In this document: positions 24,355-28,476 of the stretch, piece after piece
How positions within the stretch are numbered: the first letter of the stretch is position 1
Layout of the letters: each line of letters begins with the position of its first letter
Assembly: GCA_964364855.1 (NCBI GenBank)
Contig: CAYINU010000015.1
Span: forward strand, 1 to 28,476
Reading direction: 5' to 3'
DNA length: 28,476 bases
From: CAYINU01 sp964364855
Lineage (GTDB): Bacteria; Margulisbacteria; Marinamargulisbacteria; CAYINU01
Position numbers and translations under genes: made by a program
Notes under the pieces: generated by a model
The model's database searches: none
Seen by the model: the letters and a program-made list of their open reading frames with translations, nothing else
What the model was told of the DNA's origin: nothing

Positions 24355-25224
24355 TTAGCGCTTGCTGACGGTGTTGCTCATCAAACGAAGAGCTGTGGAC
24401 AATGTACCACGGAGTTCCCTTCGGTCAACGACGCGGTCAATCATACCGTGCTCGAGCAAGAACTCAGCACGTTGAAACCCCTCGGGTAGTTTTTGTCGAA
24501 TGGTTTGCTCGATAACACGAGGACCTGCAAAACAGACCAAGGCTCCGGGCTCTGCAAAGATCAGATCGCCCAGCATAGCAAAGCTCGCCGAAACCCCACC
24601 TGTGGTGGGGTCACACAGTATCGAGATGTAAGGAATGCCCGCCTCGGATAGGCGGGACAGGCCTGCGCTGGTCTTGGCCAGCTGCATCAGGGACAGGATG
24701 CCTTCTTGCATGCGAGCGCCGCCCGACGATGAAAAGATGATCAGCGGGGCCTTGTTTTCCAGCGCCAATTCGGTAATGCGGACAATTTTTTCACCGACCA
24801 CGGACCCCATCGATCCGCCCATAAAGGCAAATTCCATGATGGCAGCATTGACCAGTTGGCCCTCCAGAGCGGCCGTGCCAATGACGATGGCGTCTTTTTT
24901 TTGGGTCTTGGTTGTTGTTTTTTTGATCCGGTCTGCATAGGACTCGGTGTCCATAAAATGCAAAAAATCGACGGAGGCTAGGTCTGCGTCGATTTCTTGA
25001 AAGGTGTCCTCGTCAAAGAGAAGGTGAATACGTTCGTCGCTTGTTATGCGGAAATGGTAATTGCACTTGATACAAACCTTTTGATTTTGGTTGAGCTCCT
25101 TTAGGTAGAGCGTATCTCCACACTGGTAGCATTTGACCCACAAATCTCCGGGAATATCGAGTTTCGTAGAAGCGCGGCGGCGCGTCGGCTTCTGCTTGTT
25201 AGCAAACCAATCCATTATTGACAT
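24355..25224 (-). CDS. accD: Acetyl-CoA carboxylase carboxyltransferase subunit beta
   Basis: 289 residues from the chosen start MSIMDWFANK. The N-terminal zinc ribbon has CYQC and CIKC, as in AccD. The carboxyltransferase domain contains SSGGARMQEG, CDPTTGGVSASFA and EPGALVCFAGPRVIEQT. It pairs with AccA, encoded directly downstream. The frame can be opened further upstream to 25263, but that ATG lies inside the -10 box of the promoter at 25264-25259, so it cannot be in the main transcript; ATG 25224 (or the one at 25215) fits the family's usual N-terminus. It is probably the first gene of the long minus-strand series running to tRNA-Pro. Confidence 0.96.
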   Translation of the reverse strand: MSIMDWFANKQKPTRRRASTKLDIPGDLWVKCYQCGDTLYLKELNQNQKVCIKCNYHFRITSDERIHLLFDEDTFQEIDADLASVDFLHFMDTESYADRIKKTTTKTQKKDAIVIGTAALEGQLVNAAIMEFAFMGGSMGSVVGEKIVRITELALENKAPLIIFSSSGGARMQEGILSLMQLAKTSAGLSRLSEAGIPYISILCDPTTGGVSASFAMLGDLIFAEPGALVCFAGPRVIEQTIRQKLPEGFQRAEFLLEHGMIDRVVDRRELRGTLSTALRLMSNTVSKR

Positions 25225-25247
25225 AAGTTGTTCACTTTGGCTAGAAT
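25218..25247 (+). promoter_or_regulatory. Strong sigma70-type promoter of rpsT-hldD
   Basis: A perfect TTGACA (25218-25223), an 18-bp spacer and TAGAAT (25242-25247). The transcription start is expected near 25254, leaving a ~96-nt leader before rpsT. The -35 box overlaps the first codons of accD. The leader contains a small possible stem (CGCCT 25302-25306 with AGGCG 25319-25323). S20 represses its own translation in E. coli, but no such site can be claimed here. Confidence 0.7.
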
Positions 25248-25258
25248 TTAGCCCGCAC

Positions 25259-25288
25259 ATCATAGACTAGACGCCAAATGGGTGTCAA
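25259..25288 (-). promoter_or_regulatory. Strong sigma70-type promoter of accD
   Basis: On the minus strand, a perfect TTGACA (25288-25283), an 18-bp spacer and TATGAT (25264-25259). The transcription start is expected near 25252, 28 nt before the accD ATG at 25224. It faces the rpsT promoter with 11 bp between the -10 boxes. Confidence 0.75.
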
Positions 25289-25349
25289 ACACGCGTCGCT
25301 CCGCCTCGGCTTTGGACCAGGCGAGATTTAGTCACGAAAGAGTAGGACT

Positions 25350-25610
25350 ATGGCCAATATTAAATCTGCAAAAAAAGACATTTTGAGCACGGCACGGAAC
25401 CGCGCCCGGAATCTGCATTTCCGCTCCCGCCTTCGCAGTGCGGTGAAAAAGGCATTGACCGCTATTGAAGCCAAGGCGGCGGACCGCGAACAGTCTGTTC
25501 GGGATGCATTGCGCATTATTGACAAGACTGTTTCTAAAGGGGTAATCAAAAAGGCCTCTGCTGCTCGCAAAAAATCCCGGCTGATGGCGCGTTTTAACGC
25601 CGCTGCGTAA
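25350..25610 (+). CDS. rpsT: 30S ribosomal protein S20
   Basis: 86 residues, the standard size. A very basic three-helix protein that binds 16S rRNA early in 30S assembly. The N-terminus MANIKSAKKDILSTARNRAR and the C-terminal KKASAARKKSRLMARFNA are diagnostic for S20. An AGGA (25344-25347) lies just before the ATG. The TAA shares one base with the hldD ATG (TAATG), so hldD translation is probably coupled to that of S20. Confidence 0.97.
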   Translation: MANIKSAKKDILSTARNRARNLHFRSRLRSAVKKALTAIEAKAADREQSVRDALRIIDKTVSKGVIKKASAARKKSRLMARFNAAA

Positions 25611-26596
25611 TGATTCTGGTCACGGGTGGTGCCGGGTTTATCGGCAGCGCACTCGTTTGGGCACTTAATCGGCAGGGGCATCGCGACATCATTATTGTTG
25701 ATGATCTGGGCAACTCCGAGGCCTGGCGAAACTTGATTGGCCTGCATTATTACGATTACGTGGACAAGACCGTTTTTTTGGACGCCATCGTGTCGCGTCG
25801 GTTTCCGGGAGAAATAGATGCCCTATTTCACTTGGGCGCTTGTTCATCTACCACCGAAACAGATAGTACATTCCTGGTGGAGAACAATTACCGGTTTAGC
25901 CAGGAACTCGTGCAGTGGTGGCAATCCGTTTGTCCACAGGCGCGTATGGTCTATGCCAGCAGCGCCGCCACCTATGGGGATGGGGCACAGGGTTTTGACG
26001 ATGACGAATCGACCCTGCCGCAACTGCGCCCCCTCAATCGCTATGGCTATTTCAAGCACCAATTTGATCGGTGGGCACAGGCTTCAGGGCTTCTGGATAA
26101 AATGGCTGGCATTAAGTTTTTTAATGTCTTTGGACCTAACGAATACCACAAAGCAGACATGCGAAGCATGGTATGCAAAGCAGTGAATCAAATCCGCGAA
26201 AAAGGTACCCTGACACTCTTTAAATCCCATCGGCCAGAGTTTGGGGATGGAATGCAAATGCGGGATTTCATCTATATCAAAGACTGCGTTGCGGTGCTGA
26301 TTTGGTTGTTGGAGCATCATGAAGTGAACGGGATTTTCAATCTGGGGAGTGGTCAAGCCCGGACATGGAACGACTTGGCAGCGGCGGTATTTGCAGCCAT
26401 GGCGCTACCGGCCCGGCTGACGTATGTGGATATGCCGGCTGACATCCGAAATCAATACCAATATTTTACCCAAGCGCCCATGGCAAAGCTTCGAAATGCG
26501 GGGTACACCCACCCTTTTACTCCCTTGGAGCAATCCGTATACGACTATGTCCGAGACTACTTGTTGGTTAACCGGTACTTGGATGCGGGGGCCTAA
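25610..26596 (+). CDS. hldD: ADP-L-glycero-D-manno-heptose 6-epimerase
   Basis: 328 residues. It converts ADP-D-glycero- to ADP-L-glycero-D-manno-heptose, the precursor of the LPS inner core, so the organism should make heptose-containing LPS. It is an extended SDR enzyme: NADP-binding GGAGFIG (6-12) and the active-site pair Y145/K149 in RYGYFK. HldD-specific stretches are FHLGACSSTTE, FFNVFGPNEYHK and the MRDFIYIKD segment. The size matches the family. Its start overlaps the rpsT stop, which is unusual for an LPS gene and ties it to ribosomal protein expression. No other LPS core gene is present in the window. Confidence 0.96.
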   Translation: MILVTGGAGFIGSALVWALNRQGHRDIIIVDDLGNSEAWRNLIGLHYYDYVDKTVFLDAIVSRRFPGEIDALFHLGACSSTTETDSTFLVENNYRFSQELVQWWQSVCPQARMVYASSAATYGDGAQGFDDDESTLPQLRPLNRYGYFKHQFDRWAQASGLLDKMAGIKFFNVFGPNEYHKADMRSMVCKAVNQIREKGTLTLFKSHRPEFGDGMQMRDFIYIKDCVAVLIWLLEHHEVNGIFNLGSGQARTWNDLAAAVFAAMALPARLTYVDMPADIRNQYQYFTQAPMAKLRNAGYTHPFTPLEQSVYDYVRDYLLVNRYLDAGA

Positions 26597-26605
26597 AGCC
26601 CAGCC

Positions 26606-26634
26606 TGGACGCCGCTGTGGGTGGGGACTATAAT
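26606..26634 (+). promoter_or_regulatory. Sigma70-type promoter of mreB
   Basis: TGGACG (26606-26611), a 17-bp spacer and a perfect TATAAT (26629-26634) just after hldD. The expected start is near 26641, giving a leader of ~53 nt with a T-run, and a GTGAGGT ribosome binding site (26681-26687) before ATG 26694. Confidence 0.7.
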
Positions 26635-26693
26635 GAAACTTCGATTTTTTTTGTCTGCGTTGGATGTACGCTTCTAAAGAGTGAGGTCGTTTC

Positions 26694-27728
26694 ATGGAAT
26701 TTTTTTCGAATCTCGTGGCCCGGTTTTCTTGTGATTTGGGAATTGATCTCGGTACGGCGAATACCTTAGTGTTCGCACAAGGACGGGGCGTTATTATTCA
26801 AGAACCGTCCGTTGTGGCCTTGGATAACCAGAAAAATCTGGTTTTGGCAGTCGGTGATGATGCCAAGCGCATGATTGGCCGTACGCCAGGAAATGTCGTG
26901 GCCGTGCGTCCGCTGCGGGATGGCGTTATTGCCGACTTTGATATTACCGAAACCATGCTCAAGCACTTTATCAAAAAAGCATTGTCCCACCAGTTTTACC
27001 TGTTTAAGCCGCGGATTATCGTGGGTGTACCCTCCGGCATTACCGGAGTCGAAAAACGAGCGGTTTTGGATGCGGTGTATCATGCCGGTGCCAAAGAAGC
27101 CTATCTGATCGAAGAACCTATGGCGGCGGCAATCGGTGCCAATTTGCCTGTTTCCGAACCGACCGGAAGCATGGTTGTTGATATTGGTGGGGGTACTACC
27201 GAAGTAGCGGTTATTTCTCTGGGTGGCATTGTGGTATCCCGTTCCGTACGGGTAGCGGGGGATGAGATGGACGAAGCCATTATCAACCATTGCCGTGAAA
27301 GTTATCGCTTGCTGATTGGTGAGCGCACGGCCGAGGAAATCAAATTCCAGCTGGGCTCTGCGTTTGAAATGGACGAAGAGCGCACCATGGAAGTGCGGGG
27401 GCGCGACTTGGTTTCCGGACTGCCGAAGACCTTTACCCTGACCAGTATCGAAGTCCGAGCAGCCTTAAAAGACACGATCAACATGATTGTGGAGGGCATT
27501 CGTACGACCTTGGAAAAGACACCGCCAGAATTGTCATCTGACATTATGGATACCGGTATTACCTTGGCCGGCGGTGGCGCATTGTTGCGTGGCTTGGACA
27601 AGCACATTACCGCTGAGACAGGGATCTCGGTCTCGATCGCAGATGACCCGCTTAAGTGCGTCGCACTGGGTACGGGTAAGGCGCTCGAGGAAATCGACAT
27701 CCTAAAAAAAGTCCTTATTGCTGACTAA
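26694..27728 (+). CDS. mreB: Rod-shape-determining actin homologue MreB
   Basis: 344 residues. It forms membrane-associated filaments that guide lateral cell-wall synthesis, so the cells are probably rod-shaped. The N-terminal amphipathic stretch MEFFSNLVARF precedes the phosphate-1 motif GIDLGTANTLV. VAVRPLRDGVIADF, EEPMAAAIGANLP, the phosphate-2 motif MVVDIGGGTTEVAVISLGG and the adenosine motif TLAGGGALLRGLD follow. All are typical. mreC and mreD, which often follow, are not next; a secretion/pilus ATPase is. It has its own promoter after hldD. Confidence 0.97.
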   Translation: MEFFSNLVARFSCDLGIDLGTANTLVFAQGRGVIIQEPSVVALDNQKNLVLAVGDDAKRMIGRTPGNVVAVRPLRDGVIADFDITETMLKHFIKKALSHQFYLFKPRIIVGVPSGITGVEKRAVLDAVYHAGAKEAYLIEEPMAAAIGANLPVSEPTGSMVVDIGGGTTEVAVISLGGIVVSRSVRVAGDEMDEAIINHCRESYRLLIGERTAEEIKFQLGSAFEMDEERTMEVRGRDLVSGLPKTFTLTSIEVRAALKDTINMIVEGIRTTLEKTPPELSSDIMDTGITLAGGGALLRGLDKHITAETGISVSIADDPLKCVALGTGKALEEIDILKKVLIAD

Positions 27729-27734
27729 CGGGTC

Positions 27735-28347
27735 ATGATTATGATGGACTTGGCAGACACGGAGGCATTTGTCCGGTTCAGTGATGCTTTGAGTTGCGTT
27801 TCAGCCGAGTGCCAGACTGCGATGAGTCGTGTGTTGGGCCTGCCCCCCGCAGATGCATTTGACATGCTGCGTGCACGCTGCGGGATGCCCGAATTCATGT
27901 TGTTAGACGTGGTGCAGCAAACGTTGGGTTTGCCGGTTTCTGCGGCTGGGTTTTCCGATCCAGGGACCCGAATGGCGTTTGAGGAAACGGCCATGCGATC
28001 AGGCCGTTGGTTGCCGTTGTATCGCACAGCGGCCGAGATCGTTATTGCCGTTGACAATCCCTTCAATCAAAAATGGGAACCTCATATTAATGAGCCGGTG
28101 CGCCGGGTGTTGTGGTCGCAGATGGACCTTACGGCTGCGTTATATGCGCCGGACGAATCCCAAGATGCGGTCCATAAGGTCATCTATGAGGCCATTGTCG
28201 GTGGGGCTTCAGACGTTCATGTCTTGTGGACGCCGTCCGGCGGCGTCGTACGCTTTCGGCAAAATGGGCAGCTATCGGTGCGGATGCATATCGCAAAGCA
28301 TGAAATAGAGGGATGGATGCGCATCTTAAAGCTCCTGGCCCACCTGG
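27735..28347 (+). CDS. Type IV pilus / type II secretion ATPase (PilB/GspE-like), 3' part missing
   Basis: The frame opens 6 bases after mreB (starts at 27735, 27741 or 27744 are all possible; no strong ribosome binding site). About 200 residues are reliable. The N-terminal domain resembles MshEN/T2SSE-N (LPPADAFDMLRARCGMPEF ... DVVQQTLGLPV). Then comes the first half of the N2 domain: EAIVGGASDVHVLWTPSGG and VVRFRQNGQLSVRM, continuing to MRILKLLAHLD. Family members continue at this point with ISERRLPQDGR; here the frame enters very GC-rich sequence that encodes nothing similar, so the true gene ends at about the GGATCC (28346-28351). The Walker motifs are outside. It powers pilus assembly or protein secretion at the inner membrane. 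Confidence 0.82.
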
Positions 28348-28476
28348 ATCCGGGCCGGGGAGACCCTGGCGGGCGGGTTCTACCTGTACCGGCTCGACCG
28401 GCTCGTTCTCGGGCTCCTGGTGCAGAAGGGCTACGGCGGCCGCTCGGAGGAGCGCGCGTACATCGTCTCCCAGTCC
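28345..28476 (+). other. Unrelated GC-rich coding fragment, probable chimeric join
   Basis: From the GGATCC at 28346 to the end the base composition jumps sharply. Frame 28345-28476 is open for 44 codons with nearly every third position G or C (reads GETLAGGFYLYRLDRLVLG, then LVQKGYGGRSEERAYIVSQS). This is shifted by one base relative to the ATPase frame. It looks like coding DNA from a high-GC organism, not a continuation of the ATPase. I recognise no family. Confidence 0.7.

Noticed and set aside
25225..25263. Longer accD N-terminus starting at ATG 25263
   Set aside because: That ATG is part of the -10 box of the accD promoter and would lie upstream of the transcription start.
28346..28476. 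Simple frameshift in the PilB/GspE-like gene
   Set aside because: A frameshift would not change base composition, and the new frame shows no resemblance to the ATPase family.

Overview
The window looks like chromosomal DNA from a Gram-negative bacterium. It carries an LPS heptose epimerase (hldD), mreB, a type IV pilus / type II secretion ATPase, and bacterial housekeeping genes (ssb, accD, accA, accB, recJ, a bifunctional Rel, rdgB, rpsT). Most of it is near 50-55% GC by eye. I cannot name the taxon. It is draft sequence: there is a gap of exactly 100 N, and the last ~130 bases look like unrelated, very GC-rich DNA joined at a GGATCC site.

Layout. 1-930 is the 3' part of a gene with a beta-propeller-like C-terminus. 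1058-1456 is ssb, with its own promoter. 1440-3518 (minus) is a membrane-anchored histidine kinase whose 3' end overlaps ssb. 3607-10900 (minus) is an AT-rich, tightly packed four-gene operon, read in the order orf79, orf240, P450-like haem protein, and a 1373-residue ATPase/histidine kinase. It differs in base composition from its surroundings and is the best candidate here for an undescribed system. 11124-12554 (plus) is a response regulator with two receiver domains.

From 25224 down to 15445 the minus strand carries a long housekeeping series: accD, accA, a SNF2 helicase (broken by the N gap), accB, recJ, rel, rdgB and tRNA-Pro. Several junctions are start/stop overlaps (ATGA or TGATG), which suggests translational coupling. 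It links acetyl-CoA carboxylase subunits, DNA repair, the stringent response and nucleotide-pool cleaning. Below the tRNA lies a repeat block with a large inverted repeat, then a second minus-strand operon: a lipoprotein related to amidohydrolases, a polysaccharide deacetylase and a HAD-family protein.

On the plus strand at the right, rpsT and hldD overlap by one base, mreB has its own strong promoter, and a PilB/GspE-type ATPase begins before the chimeric end. The accD and rpsT promoters face each other with their -10 boxes only 11 bp apart, so they probably exclude one another.
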